NCBI GenBank assembly: GCA_035632055.1
Contig: DASQHO010000001.1
Span: 1-64,000 of the forward strand
Direction: 5' to 3'
Source: REEB95 sp035632055
Lineage (GTDB): Bacteria > Pseudomonadota > Alphaproteobacteria > ATCC43930 > CGMCC-115725
Length of the DNA: 64,000 nt
Positions 41,670-51,049 of this stretch are shown piece by piece. The notes under the pieces are model-generated. The model was not told the origin of the DNA, made no database searches, and was given only the letters and a program-made list of their open reading frames with translations. Made by a program: the position numbers and the translations under genes. Position 1 is the stretch's first letter; every line of letters begins with the position of its first letter.

Positions 41670-44210
41670 TTAGAACCTCAACGTGGAGCCGAGCGTGAGC
41701 GCGACATCGTTCTCGTACTCCCCGTCAAAAGGCTGACGCGAGAAGCTTAGACCGACAGAGACCTCACCGGTGTCGTTCCACGCGACACGTTGTTCGTAGC
41801 GAATGCTCCACGCCAGGCCGGTCCCAAAACGCTGTTCCCAATAAGGTCCGATCGTCGCAACGAGGCGATGACTGTAAGTAAAATCGTAACGGCGATAGAG
41901 GATATGCGTGAGATCGACGCCGCCCGCGCCTAATGCATCGTGGCGCGGATTGAAAAATGGTTCGTCGGTACTTGAGTTTTGCGATGCCGCGAGATCCACC
42001 GTCCCATTGAGCTGCAAATGGGGCGTCGTATAGACACGCTGGTCGGCGTGTGATGAAAGCACGGTTCGCAGATTTCCATCTGAAAACGGCAGTACCTCCA
42101 CCGTCGCCTTGACGTCACGCAACTCGCTCGCGCGATAGCCGAGGTTGACCGTAGCGGCGTCGGCGGTAATCCGATGTAACAGGGCACGCAGCGGCGTATC
42201 GGAGGCGAAGATTTCGCCTGCGCCGCTCAAGTTCCAGTGGTCGTCGATATCCCAATCGCCCGCCAATTGGCCGCCGGCGCGCTCCGTCCCGAAACTCGCC
42301 AGTCGCGCCTCAGCGCCGGTGGTAACGCCGATTCCGCGATACTCGATCCCGGTATCGTAAAGCCGTTCACTGACATTACCTTCCGGCTCCCGCGCATGAG
42401 CGAGACGATACCCGCCGTAGGCACGCCAGTCGTCGGCGATGGGCGGCGAATAGAGTTGTGCTCCGACGGAAATGCCATTGCCGCCGGCGATGTTGGTTGC
42501 CGAACTGAAGGTACGCTCGGCAGAAGTTTGTAACGTCCATCGGTTGTGAATGCCCCAAGCGCGATTCAAGTCCTGCACTTCGCGGCTTTCCGGGAAGCGG
42601 CGCAGCAGATCCATGGCCTTGGTTTCGGCGCCGTGCCAGTCCTGAAGGTCGAGATCGCCTTGCGCTTCAGCCGCCTCAACACCGAGATTGTTGGGAATCT
42701 GAGCCTGGGCTATTTCCAATTCCTGCTGCGCCAGCCTCGGCCAACCGCGCGCGCGGTAGACATCGGCCAAGCCGACACGAATGGCGACGTTGTTTGGTGC
42801 CAAGTCGGTCATATGCGCAAATCGAAGTTCGGCTGCCGGCAAGTCGTCGGCGTAGAGTCGTGCATAGGCCGCAGCGACGTCGGCATCGAACTTATCCGTG
42901 TTCGGAATTGGCTCGTGCTCACCCTTAAGATAAATCCACGGACCCATTCCTGCCGCGACGCGATCGACTTGACCCAGAGCTTCGTCGAAATCCTCCGTCT
43001 CGATCAGGGCCTGAGAGAGGCCCAGGCGCGCCACGGTGTCCTTGGGATTGGCCTCGAGCGCGCGCCGATAGAGTTCGACGGCGATCTCCGGCTGCCGAAA
43101 ATACAAGTAGGCGTCGGCGACATCGGGCAACACGTAGGCCGGAATGTCCACCTTCGCCCGCTGCGCGGCCTCGAATTCGGAGACGACGTCGCTCATGCGG
43201 ACACGATCATGCAGCGCGATGATCCGATCGAATCGTGCCCGCCAAAGATCTCCCTTCGCGACTTCACCTTCGGCCGACCAGCGCGCAATCAACCGGTCGA
43301 GCGCGGCAATCGCGCGGTCAGTTGCGGCGAAGCGCGCCGCTTCGCTCGGGGGTTCGAGCTCTCCCAAGCGAACGAGTTCCGCCGCAGCGCTGCCTTCCAT
43401 CCGTCGGATATCGCCGGCAGATACGACTCCTGTATTGGCCTCGGCAAGTTGGAGGGCGATCTCCGGAGCGCCCATGGCTTCGATCGCGAGTATGCGCTCG
43501 CGGACGGCATCGCGGCTCCGAGGCGCGAGCTTCAACGCACGGTCGGCGTAACCAAGCGCATCGACTGGTTTTTGCGATTCACGCGCCGCATCGGCGGCGG
43601 CGAGCAACACTTCGACCCTATCGCCTTGCTTGCTCAACACGCGTTGCGCCAGCGTTAGAGCCGATCCCCCGTCACCCATGTCCGCCAACGTACGAATTTC
43701 GCCAGCAGCGAATGCGGCGGAGCCAGGCGAGCGTGCGTGGCCCTGGCGGTAAATGCGGAGCGCTTCGGGATAGCGGCGGAGATTGTCATAGGCGCGCGCC
43801 ACGGCTTCGAGGACGTAATCAGGCGCGTGATTTTGCTGAACGCTTTCATAAAGCGTCACGGCCTCGTCGTCCTTCTCGGCCCAGGTCAAAATTACGATGC
43901 GGTCCCAGGTGATGCTCAGGTCGGCCGGCGCTTCATGAGAAAGCACTTGCAAGATTCTGAGTGCCTCGGCCGTCTTGCCCGAGCGTGCCAGCCGAACCGC
44001 TTCCTGATGCTGGCGCTGCACGAGTTCGGTCGCCGGGAGATCTTTGCCGGCCGCCGTGCCCAAGGGCACAAGAACGATAATTCCGCAGAATACGGCGACG
44101 CTGATTTTCGCAATCTGGTGACTGAGTGCCAAACCCGGCGATTTTATTGAGCCGAGCGTTCCCGCCCGCGATCTCGTGTGGCCCGCATTTGCCGGCCAAC
44201 GACAGTTCAC
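41670..44210 (-). CDS. pgaA: PgaA, outer-membrane poly-N-acetylglucosamine porin
   Basis: Up to 846 residues: hydrophobic export segment (ISVAVFCGIIVLVPLGTAAG), about 450 residues of TPR helices (repeated L-A..G..EAL.IY patterns), then a beta-barrel of about 300 residues ending in LTLGSTLRF with the terminal Phe typical of outer-membrane proteins. It guides deacetylated polymer through the outer membrane. The GTG at 44210 gives an odd arginine-rich lead; a TTG near 44132 would place the signal peptide properly. First gene of pgaABCD. Confidence 0.9.
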   Translation of the reverse strand: MNCRWPANAGHTRSRAGTLGSIKSPGLALSHQIAKISVAVFCGIIVLVPLGTAAGKDLPATELVQRQHQEAVRLARSGKTAEALRILQVLSHEAPADLSITWDRIVILTWAEKDDEAVTLYESVQQNHAPDYVLEAVARAYDNLRRYPEALRIYRQGHARSPGSAAFAAGEIRTLADMGDGGSALTLAQRVLSKQGDRVEVLLAAADAARESQKPVDALGYADRALKLAPRSRDAVRERILAIEAMGAPEIALQLAEANTGVVSAGDIRRMEGSAAAELVRLGELEPPSEAARFAATDRAIAALDRLIARWSAEGEVAKGDLWRARFDRIIALHDRVRMSDVVSEFEAAQRAKVDIPAYVLPDVADAYLYFRQPEIAVELYRRALEANPKDTVARLGLSQALIETEDFDEALGQVDRVAAGMGPWIYLKGEHEPIPNTDKFDADVAAAYARLYADDLPAAELRFAHMTDLAPNNVAIRVGLADVYRARGWPRLAQQELEIAQAQIPNNLGVEAAEAQGDLDLQDWHGAETKAMDLLRRFPESREVQDLNRAWGIHNRWTLQTSAERTFSSATNIAGGNGISVGAQLYSPPIADDWRAYGGYRLAHAREPEGNVSERLYDTGIEYRGIGVTTGAEARLASFGTERAGGQLAGDWDIDDHWNLSGAGEIFASDTPLRALLHRITADAATVNLGYRASELRDVKATVEVLPFSDGNLRTVLSSHADQRVYTTPHLQLNGTVDLAASQNSSTDEPFFNPRHDALGAGGVDLTHILYRRYDFTYSHRLVATIGPYWEQRFGTGLAWSIRYEQRVAWNDTGEVSVGLSFSRQPFDGEYENDVALTLGSTLRF

Positions 44211-44576
44211 ACCGACGCCCCTGAAAAAAAATCGTTGTGGGAGTTTAGGGCCTCGCCATTCGCACGCTCAGCGGCCTGCTTCGGCGTTTCTGAAAACCGT
44301 GCTGCGCGCGCACCGATATCCGTCCAGCCCAGGCTCAACGCAGGGCCCTCCCCGATCGGACTCTAATTGAAACCGGCCGGAGTTAGTAGCGACCCAATTC
44401 ACGCGCCCACTCTTATTGTCGTGAGTCTCTCATGGCGGCGATTCGCATGTACGCCCCTGGTGCGTCGCAGTTGCCAAAAATGCAATGCACACCGCCGCAT
44501 ACTCCGTACCGCTCGGTTACCGTATCCGGAACCGATACCGCGGGGTCAGAGGCCGTTGCGGCGCACTCAGCCGCGT
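44211..44576. other. 366-bp intergenic region upstream of pgaABCD
   Basis: Carries no gene I can support. It must hold the pga promoter, because the preceding CoA-transferase gene ends at 44577. A run of eight A at 44224-44231 lies just upstream of the pgaA start region. No riboswitch-like or strongly palindromic structure was evident by eye. Confidence 0.4.
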
Positions 44577-45749
44577 CTAGACCACGCCGTCCTGGCGAAG
44601 CTTGGCAATATCGGTTTCAGCGTAACCGAGCTCGCGCAGCACGTCGTCGGTGTGCTCGCCGCGATCGGGGGTCGCACGCCGCAGCGCCCAAGGCGTGCGC
44701 GACAGACTCACCGCCTGGCCAACCAGCTCGATCTCGCCGAGCCGCGCATGCTTCACCTTGCGGGCGACTTTGAGGTGCTTGACCTGCGGATCGGCAAAGA
44801 CCTCGTCCATCTTGTTGATCGGACCCGACGGCACGCCCGCCTCGGTCAACAGCTTGACCCATTCGGCCGAGCTCTTGCCCGCGGTTATGCCTGCAATAAG
44901 CGCGTTGAGTTTGTCGCGGTTTTTGCGCCGCGCGGCGGCGGTAGCGTAGTCGGGATTGGTCTTGAGCGCAGGCTTGCCGAGCGCATCGGCCAGGCGGTGC
45001 CAAAGCTCCTCGCCGGCGGTGGCGATGTTGATGAAGCCGTCCTGAGTCGGGAACACGCCGGTTGGAATGCTGGTCGGATGGTTGTTGCCCGCCTGCCCCG
45101 GCACCTCGCCTTTCATCAGCCAGCGCGCCGCCTGAAAATCAAGCATGGCGATCTGTGACGCCAGCAGCGAGCTTTCGACATATTGCCCCTCGCCGCTTTC
45201 CTCGCGTTCGAGGAGCGCGATCAGCACGCCGATCGCCGTGAAGAGTCCAGCCGTCAGGTCCGCGATCGGAATGCCGACGCGCATCGGCCCGCGGCCGGGC
45301 TCGCCGGTAATCCACATCAGCCCGCCCATGCCCTGCGCGATTTGATCGACGCCCGGCCGCTCGCGATAGGGACCGTCCTGGCCGAAGCCCGAGATGCTGG
45401 CATAGACGATGCGCGGATTCACCGCCTTGAGGCTTGCGTAATCGACGCCGAGACGGAATTTGACGTCGGGCCGGAAGTTCTCGACCACGACGTCCGCCTG
45501 CGCGACGAGCTTTTTCAGGATCGCAACGCCTTCGGCGCTTCTCAAATTCAACGTCAGGCTACGCTTGTTGCGGTGAATGTTCTGAAAATCCGGACCGTCG
45601 CGCTCGCCTCCCAGGCCTGAATCGCCCTTGGGGTCTTCGACCTTGATGACGTCGGCGCCCCAATCAGCGAGCTGACGTACGCAGGTTGGGCCGGCGCGCA
45701 CGCGCGTCAAATCGACCACCTTGAAGCGGGAAAGCGGCAGCTTGCTCAT
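44577..45749 (-). CDS. CaiB/BaiF family (class III) CoA-transferase
   Basis: 390 residues with the class III CoA-transferase layout: KVVDLTRVRAGPTCVRQLADWGADVIKVE at the start, FRPDVKFRLGVDYASLKAVNP, the DQIAQGMGGLM region, and the late VPSGPINKMDEVFADPQ. It moves CoA between carboxylic acids through an aspartyl-anhydride intermediate. The specific acid cannot be told. It follows the MFS permease gene by four bases, which suggests that the permease imports the acid (inference). Confidence 0.92.
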   Translation of the reverse strand: MSKLPLSRFKVVDLTRVRAGPTCVRQLADWGADVIKVEDPKGDSGLGGERDGPDFQNIHRNKRSLTLNLRSAEGVAILKKLVAQADVVVENFRPDVKFRLGVDYASLKAVNPRIVYASISGFGQDGPYRERPGVDQIAQGMGGLMWITGEPGRGPMRVGIPIADLTAGLFTAIGVLIALLEREESGEGQYVESSLLASQIAMLDFQAARWLMKGEVPGQAGNNHPTSIPTGVFPTQDGFINIATAGEELWHRLADALGKPALKTNPDYATAAARRKNRDKLNALIAGITAGKSSAEWVKLLTEAGVPSGPINKMDEVFADPQVKHLKVARKVKHARLGEIELVGQAVSLSRTPWALRRATPDRGEHTDDVLRELGYAETDIAKLRQDGVV

Positions 45750-45753
45750 GCGT

Positions 45754-46959
45754 TCAATCGCCGTGCTCGGTCTTGGGCACCAGGAAGCAGAGCACGTTGC
45801 CGGCCAGCACCGACGCCGCCAGAAAATAGAACACCGAAATCAGGCCGAAGCGGTCAGCGAGGAAGCCACCGACGACCGGCGCCAGTGCCGACAGCACGGC
45901 CTGCACCGTAAACAGCGCGCTGGTGATGGCCGCCAGATGCTCGGGCGGCGAACGGTCGACCTGCCAAGCCTGGATCACCGGCCGCATTGCGTAGAGGAAG
46001 AATCCGAGCACCGAAATGCACGCGACATAGGCCGCATGATTGGTGATGAAGGTCATCAGCACGACGATCACTGTCGTGCTGAACATGCCCGCCATCACGA
46101 TCGGCCGACGGCCGATGCGATCCGACAGGATGCCAGCCGCCGGCGTCGCAACCATGCCGCCGAGCTGCAACACCATCATCGCCACGCCCATCAACACCGG
46201 GCTCATGTGCAGTTCGTTCGCCAGGAACAGCGGCAGGAAGGTCAGCAGGCCGGCCTGGGTCATGGTGCGGAAGCCGGACATCAGGAAAAAGCTCCACTGC
46301 GCCCGCGATTTGAGCAGCAGGGCGAGCCCCTTCCAATAATTCTCGCCGGGCCGCCGCATCGGCTTCGAGCGCGGATCGTCGCGGCCGCAGACGAGAAGGA
46401 TCAGTCCGGCACAGAGGACGCCCATCATCGCGTTGATCTGCGCCGCGTGCTGCCACGAGAAGCTGAGCAGCAGCCAGCCGGCGGCGAGCGGCGCCGCGGC
46501 GTCGCCGATGTGCGCGCCGAGCGAATGGATTGCCATCGAGTAGCCGCGGTTGCGCGGCAAATGGAGCGATAGATACGAGATCGCCGCCGGATGCCACAGC
46601 ATGTTGGATGCGCCGAGCAGCACCAAACAGCCCCACAAGGCGCCGAAACTGCCGGTCGCGCCGAGCGCGGCGAGCGACGCGCTGCCGAGCAGCAGCGCCA
46701 GAAGCTGATAACGGATGCGCTTGCCGGTGAGATCGACAACGATGCCGCTCGGCAAATTCGACAGCATCGAGCCGATATAATAAGCAGTCGCGAGCAATCC
46801 GGCCTCGGTATAATTGAGACCGAGATCGCGGCTCATCGCCGGCAGCAGCAGGAAGAATGTCGCCACCGCCCAATGCGTGGCACCGTGGCCGAGGCTGACC
46901 GCGCCGACCAGCGTCTGAGTGCGCAGCGAGCGCAGCGAGGAAACGGTTTCAACCGTCAT
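45754..46959 (-). CDS. MFS transporter, probable organic-acid permease
   Basis: 401 residues, 12 predicted transmembrane helices, and MFS motif A-like loops after TM2 (SGIVVDLTGKRIR) and in the second half (GILSDRIGRRPIV). First helices GAVSLGHGATHWAVATFFLLLPA. ATG 46959 gives a compact cytoplasmic N-terminus. Operon with the CoA-transferase gene. Divergent from the DedA gene across about 200 bp. Confidence 0.9.
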   Translation of the reverse strand: MTVETVSSLRSLRTQTLVGAVSLGHGATHWAVATFFLLLPAMSRDLGLNYTEAGLLATAYYIGSMLSNLPSGIVVDLTGKRIRYQLLALLLGSASLAALGATGSFGALWGCLVLLGASNMLWHPAAISYLSLHLPRNRGYSMAIHSLGAHIGDAAAPLAAGWLLLSFSWQHAAQINAMMGVLCAGLILLVCGRDDPRSKPMRRPGENYWKGLALLLKSRAQWSFFLMSGFRTMTQAGLLTFLPLFLANELHMSPVLMGVAMMVLQLGGMVATPAAGILSDRIGRRPIVMAGMFSTTVIVVLMTFITNHAAYVACISVLGFFLYAMRPVIQAWQVDRSPPEHLAAITSALFTVQAVLSALAPVVGGFLADRFGLISVFYFLAASVLAGNVLCFLVPKTEHGD

Positions 46960-47160
46960 GGCCGGACCGAGGATACACGTCGGTCGCCCCGCCCCCAAGC
47001 CACGCGTTACGCGGCCCGCGTCGTGTGTGGCGTTGCAACATGAGGCTCCGCTGCGCGGTAATTTTTTTGCGACTGCACCCAATCTAGGCTCGACCTTTGC
47101 GACGGAGCATGTTCTGATCGACCCACCCTTCGGACGGGGCCGGGGGAAAACGCAATAGGC

Positions 47161-47763
47161 ATGAACGTTCAACACTTCATCGCCGAGCACGGCGCGTGGT
47201 CGTATCCGATCACTTTCGTGTGGACGTTCTTCGAAGGCGAAACGTTCGTGCTGTTCGCGGCGTTTGCGGCGGCGGAAGGTTTGCTGGCCGTGCCGCTGCT
47301 GCTCGTATCCGCCTGGCTTGGCAGCTTCGCCGGCGATCAGTGCTATTTCTGGATCGGTCGGCGCTTCGGCCTGCGCGTCCTGGCGCGGCAGCCGAAATGG
47401 CGGGAGCGTGTCGACAACGCGCTAGCGTGGCTCAAGCGCTTCGACATCTGGTTCATCCTCAGCTTCCGCTTCATCTACGGCGTACGCAACTTCTCGTCGT
47501 TTGCACTCGGCATCAGCGGCATCGACTGGCGCCGATTCATGTTTCTCAATTTCATAGCGGCCGGCATCTGGGCATCCATCTTCGTCGGCGCCGGCTATCT
47601 CTGCGGCCGAGAGCTGCGGAATATGCTGGGACAGATCGCCCGCGATTTCGGCTTTGCCATGCTGATAGGCTTCGCGGTGCTCCTGATCGGGGTGCATGTG
47701 GCGCACCGCCTGCATCGCCGGCGGCGCCGGCACACGGTTGCGCATCGTTCGTCATCGGCATAG
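47161..47763 (+). CDS. DedA-family membrane protein
   Basis: 200 residues with DedA/VTT features: FFEGETFVLF (the conserved E-x-E/T re-entrant segment), the mid-protein FILSFRFIYGVRNFSSFALG motif with its arginines, and a C-terminal helix plus basic tail RRRRRH. Family members are inner-membrane phospholipid (undecaprenyl-phosphate or PE) scramblases/flippases. Immediately followed by a secreted-protein gene. Confidence 0.88.
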   Translation: MNVQHFIAEHGAWSYPITFVWTFFEGETFVLFAAFAAAEGLLAVPLLLVSAWLGSFAGDQCYFWIGRRFGLRVLARQPKWRERVDNALAWLKRFDIWFILSFRFIYGVRNFSSFALGISGIDWRRFMFLNFIAAGIWASIFVGAGYLCGRELRNMLGQIARDFGFAMLIGFAVLLIGVHVAHRLHRRRRRHTVAHRSSSA

Positions 47764-47793
47764 GATTCTGGCCAAGAAAAGAGGGTGGGGACA

Positions 47794-48273
47794 ATGTGGT
47801 TCAAGCGAGGAGTGGCGACGCTGACCGCGCTCTTGCTGTCGGCGAATGGGGCGCTCGCGGCGTCGAGTTGCTTCCAGAAGGACGCGCTCGAAGCCTGGCA
47901 GGCCGTGCGCTACATGACCGAGTTGATGGTCCTGAACGACACGTGCCGCGTGCACGTCTATGAAAGCTTCATCAAACAGAACTTCACGGCGCTCGACACC
48001 TATCATAAGGAGCTGGTCGCGCATTTCCGCGAAGCCGGTGACCGGCATCCAGAGGACACCGTCGACCGCTACGTGACGCATGCGGCGAACGAAGTTGCGG
48101 AAGAGGACGGCCGGATGTCGACGGCAGAGCTTTGCGCGCAGAAGGCGAGCTATTTCGCCAATGCCCAGTCGCTTGCCGGCGAGAAATTCCGGCAGTTCGT
48201 GGCCGACCTCATGACCAAACAGAAGAGCGACTTCCGCCCCTGCGTCGACGAGCACACCGCGGCCACGCACTGA
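47794..48273 (+). CDS. Secreted hypothetical protein with four cysteines
   Basis: 159 residues; signal peptide TALLLSANGALA-A from ATG 47794, preceded by GGGTGGGG. The mature protein is helical with cysteines at SSCFQ, NDTCR, ELCAQ and RPCVD, which could form two disulphides in the periplasm. No family recognised. It sits 30 bases after the DedA gene on the same strand. Convergent with the P-loop gene. Confidence 0.7.
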   Translation: MWFKRGVATLTALLLSANGALAASSCFQKDALEAWQAVRYMTELMVLNDTCRVHVYESFIKQNFTALDTYHKELVAHFREAGDRHPEDTVDRYVTHAANEVAEEDGRMSTAELCAQKASYFANAQSLAGEKFRQFVADLMTKQKSDFRPCVDEHTAATH

Positions 48274-48282
48274 CCGGCGGGG

Positions 48283-49173
48283 TCAGCGACGCTGCCAGCG
48301 CTCGCTGTCGAGCGCGCCGGTGAGGATGCGCCGCGCCAGCAACGCCGGCGTCAGTCCTTTGAGGCCGTAGGCGAAATGCGGCGTCAGACTCGCCGCGATC
48401 GGTGTGAGACCGCCGGCATCGGCGGCGGCGAGCACCGCGCCGACGCGCCGCACGAGATCGAGCCGCGTCGCGACCATCAGCGTGGCGCCCATCGCGCCGG
48501 CCCAGGCTCCGACCGTTTCGGCCTCTGCCGCATCGAGATCGGCAGGTAGCGCCAACACGATCTCGGCGCCGGACGCGCTCTGCCATCCGCGCAGCAGATT
48601 TTCGGCCGCCGCGTTACCCCGCACCGCCGCCGGCGTGTCGATGACGACCGTGCGGCGTTCGGCACCAGCGACGGTATCGCGCAGCGTCGCAGTGTTCTCA
48701 GCCACGGCGAGCGCCAGGCCGAGCACCTTGACGTATTCCTCGAGCTGCGTAAGCCCGACAATGTTGCTGGTGTCGACGCTGACGGCCAGAGCATGGCGTG
48801 GATCGAGCCGCGCCACCAGCTTCGCCACCAGCGCCGTCTTGCCCGCTCCCGGCGGACCGACGATCAACAACGCCGGCAGACGCAAAATCTCGTCGAGCGC
48901 CCGGAAACGGAAATGTGCGGCGAGCGCGTGCTCGAGCCGCTCCGCCGGCGACAGCGCACGATCGGGTGTGGCGGCCTGCGCGATCAGGCGCTCGATCAGC
49001 GGCAACGGCGCATGTTGCGCGCGGAGCACCTCGGCGAGAAAGCTCAGATCGTCGCTTGGCCACGCAAACGGCGCAGCGGCGGTGCCTAGCAATGGCCGGA
49101 TACGCTTGATATCGAAGCCGTCGTCTCCGGACCGCAACGGCGCCGGTGCGCGACTGTCCTGAAATGCCGCCAT
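48283..49173 (-). CDS. SRP54/FlhF-like P-loop GTPase protein
   Basis: 296 residues. A helical region (about 20-110) precedes a nucleotide-binding domain with LLIVGPPGAGKTALVAKL (Walker A), then AVSVDTSNIVGLTQLEEYVKVLG and TVVIDTPAA, spacing and order like SRP54/FtsY/FlhF GTPases. The TRLD in VATRLDLVRR sits where the TKxD base-specificity motif occurs. Unlike FlhF it has no flagellar neighbours. Role unknown; possibly polar localisation. ATG 49173 is used; the longer opening upstream is antisense to the MFS gene. Confidence 0.65.
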   Translation of the reverse strand: MAAFQDSRAPAPLRSGDDGFDIKRIRPLLGTAAAPFAWPSDDLSFLAEVLRAQHAPLPLIERLIAQAATPDRALSPAERLEHALAAHFRFRALDEILRLPALLIVGPPGAGKTALVAKLVARLDPRHALAVSVDTSNIVGLTQLEEYVKVLGLALAVAENTATLRDTVAGAERRTVVIDTPAAVRGNAAAENLLRGWQSASGAEIVLALPADLDAAEAETVGAWAGAMGATLMVATRLDLVRRVGAVLAAADAGGLTPIAASLTPHFAYGLKGLTPALLARRILTGALDSERWQRR

Positions 49174-49196
49174 GTTCGAATCATGATGGCGAGGCG

Positions 49197-50348
49197 TTAA
49201 GAATTGGTGGGCGCCATGGCCGGCAGCCGATTCAGTATCATCGCCGCGACCGCTGACGCGGCCGACAGCACCGCCATCGCAAGATAGGCGAGGCCGCCAT
49301 AAGCGCCGTAAAGCGCGCCAGCTAACGGCATGAATATGCCGTAACCGATGCCGCCAATGACCGCGGCGCTGATCGCCTGCGCCGTGGCCATGCGTGCGGC
49401 CGGAATCGTTCGCGCCAGGTAATAGACGCCACCGAGCCCAGCAGCGGCGATGGTGCCGGCATGCAGTAGCTGCGCCAGAACCAGCAAACGCAAATCGCCG
49501 GTGAACGCGAGCACCGTCCAACGCACCGCGCCGCTCGCCGCGCCCAGGGCCATCAGCGGCACGGGCCCGCAACGGGTCACCGCTCGCGCACCCCAATACA
49601 AGAACACCGCTTCGGCGGCGGCGCCTTCCGCCCACAACCAGGCAATCGTGGTGTCCGAGAAGCCTTGCGCCTGCCAACGAAGCGAGCCGAAGGCGTAGTA
49701 GACGCTGTGACTCGCCGCCAGCAATGTCGTCGCCGCCAGAAAGGTCAGGAACTGCGGCGTCGTGATCAACCGCCAGGCGCTGCCGCCTGCCAGGTTCGCG
49801 CCGAGATGCGTGGCACTGCGCGGCAGCAGCAAGCAACTGCCAACGTTAAGCGCGGACAACGCGATCACCAACACGAGGATGATGTCGGCGGCGCGGCCGT
49901 TGAGGATGCGGCCGCCGAGCAGTGTCGCGACGATGAACGCGATCGTCCCCCAGATGCGGACGCGGCCGAAATCGAGGTGGCCCAGCTGTGTCCCCGTCGT
50001 CGCGAGCGAATCGCCGACCGGGAGGAGCGCTGCCAGGCTCGCCGCGGTAACGGCGTTGAGCATCGCCAGCGCAGCGAAGCCGTGGGCCGGAAAACACGCG
50101 GCAAACCCGGCGACTGCGACCACGGCAAGCACCAGCATGACGCGACGCGGATCGCCGCTATGGTCGGCGAGGCTGCCCGTGACCGGGGTGGCGGCGATCT
50201 TGGCCCATTGGCCGATCGCCAGCAGGACGCCGATTTCGCCCGGCGTCAGGCCGCGTGATGCCAGCCACACCGGCCAGAACGGCAGCAGGATGCCGGCGGA
50301 CAGGAAGAAGCCGCCATAGAACAGCGACAGGCGCAGCGCGAGCGACAC
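49197..50348 (-). CDS. MFS transporter of the HcaT/LacY-like (MFS_1-like) type
   Basis: 383 residues, 12 transmembrane helices. It opens with SLALRLSLFYGGFFLSAGILLPFWPVW, the classic MFS_1-like N-terminus, then the loop GSLADHSGDPRRVML and GHLDFGRVRIWGTIAF, typical of 3-phenylpropionate-type permeases. Substrate unknown. GTG 50348 starts exactly at the first helix. Divergent from the TerC gene. Confidence 0.88.
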   Translation of the reverse strand: MSLALRLSLFYGGFFLSAGILLPFWPVWLASRGLTPGEIGVLLAIGQWAKIAATPVTGSLADHSGDPRRVMLVLAVVAVAGFAACFPAHGFAALAMLNAVTAASLAALLPVGDSLATTGTQLGHLDFGRVRIWGTIAFIVATLLGGRILNGRAADIILVLVIALSALNVGSCLLLPRSATHLGANLAGGSAWRLITTPQFLTFLAATTLLAASHSVYYAFGSLRWQAQGFSDTTIAWLWAEGAAAEAVFLYWGARAVTRCGPVPLMALGAASGAVRWTVLAFTGDLRLLVLAQLLHAGTIAAAGLGGVYYLARTIPAARMATAQAISAAVIGGIGYGIFMPLAGALYGAYGGLAYLAMAVLSAASAVAAMILNRLPAMAPTNS

Positions 50349-50437
50349 GGCGCCGGAGTGTGATCGGCGCGCGTGGCTGGTGCAACCCCGGCTGGGCGCA
50401 CTTGACAGACTCGGCAGCCGCCCGCCACTCATCGCCC

Positions 50438-51049
50438 ATGAATCTGATCTTCGCCGACTGGGGCGCGCTCGGCGCCTTCGTCTCCGTCGTCCTGATCGAT
50501 ATCGTGCTGGCAGGCGACAACGCCATCGTCGTTGGCATGGCGACGGCGCTGGTGCCGCGCGAGATGCGCCGGACCGTGCTCCTGATAGGCATTGGCGCAG
50601 CGGCGCTGCTGCGCATTTTGCTGGCGCTGGCAGCCGTCGATCTGCTGGCGATCGTCGGCCTGACGCTTGCCGGCGGCATTCTGTTGCTCTGGGTGGTGTG
50701 GAAACTCTACCGCGATCTTGCCGTGCATCCGCCGCACGGGACAACGGCATCATCCGGCCACGCGCATCGCCACGGCCTCGGCAGCGCAGTCACGCGGATC
50801 GTCATCGCCGATCTGTCGATGTCGCTCGACAACGTGCTGGCGGTGGCAGGTACGGCGCGCAACCATCCCTGGATTCTGACCGGCGGCCTGCTGCTGTCGG
50901 TTGCGTTGATGGCGGCAGCATCGCAATTGCTGGCGAAGCTGCTCGAACGCCATCGCTGGATCGCGTGGCTCGGCCTTGCCATCGTCGCCTTCGTCGCGCT
51001 GCGGATGATCTACGAAGGCTCGCTGCAGGTCGCGGCGGCAGCATCCTAG
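50438..51049 (+). CDS. TerC/YjbE-family membrane protein, putative metal transporter
   Basis: 203 residues, about six or seven helices, with the family signatures LIDIVLAGDNAIVVGMAT and IADLSMSLDNVLAVAGT, whose acidic residues probably coordinate a divalent metal, and a His-rich loop (SGHAHRHG) between them. YjbE-type members export manganese or calcium. The 89 bp upstream is too short and plain for a yybP-ykoY Mn riboswitch. It converges on and overlaps the ABC transporter gene by four bases. Confidence 0.85.
   Translation: MNLIFADWGALGAFVSVVLIDIVLAGDNAIVVGMATALVPREMRRTVLLIGIGAAALLRILLALAAVDLLAIVGLTLAGGILLLWVVWKLYRDLAVHPPHGTTASSGHAHRHGLGSAVTRIVIADLSMSLDNVLAVAGTARNHPWILTGGLLLSVALMAAASQLLAKLLERHRWIAWLGLAIVAFVALRMIYEGSLQVAAAAS

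Noticed and set aside
49174..49836. N-terminal extension of the P-loop protein upstream of 49173
   Set aside because: The extension overlaps the MFS gene in a different frame and is repetitive Arg/Gly-rich; ATG 49173 gives a sensible protein.
50349..50437. Manganese riboswitch (yybP-ykoY) upstream of the TerC-family gene
   Set aside because: Only 89 bp is available and neither the conserved loops nor a terminator hairpin are apparent.
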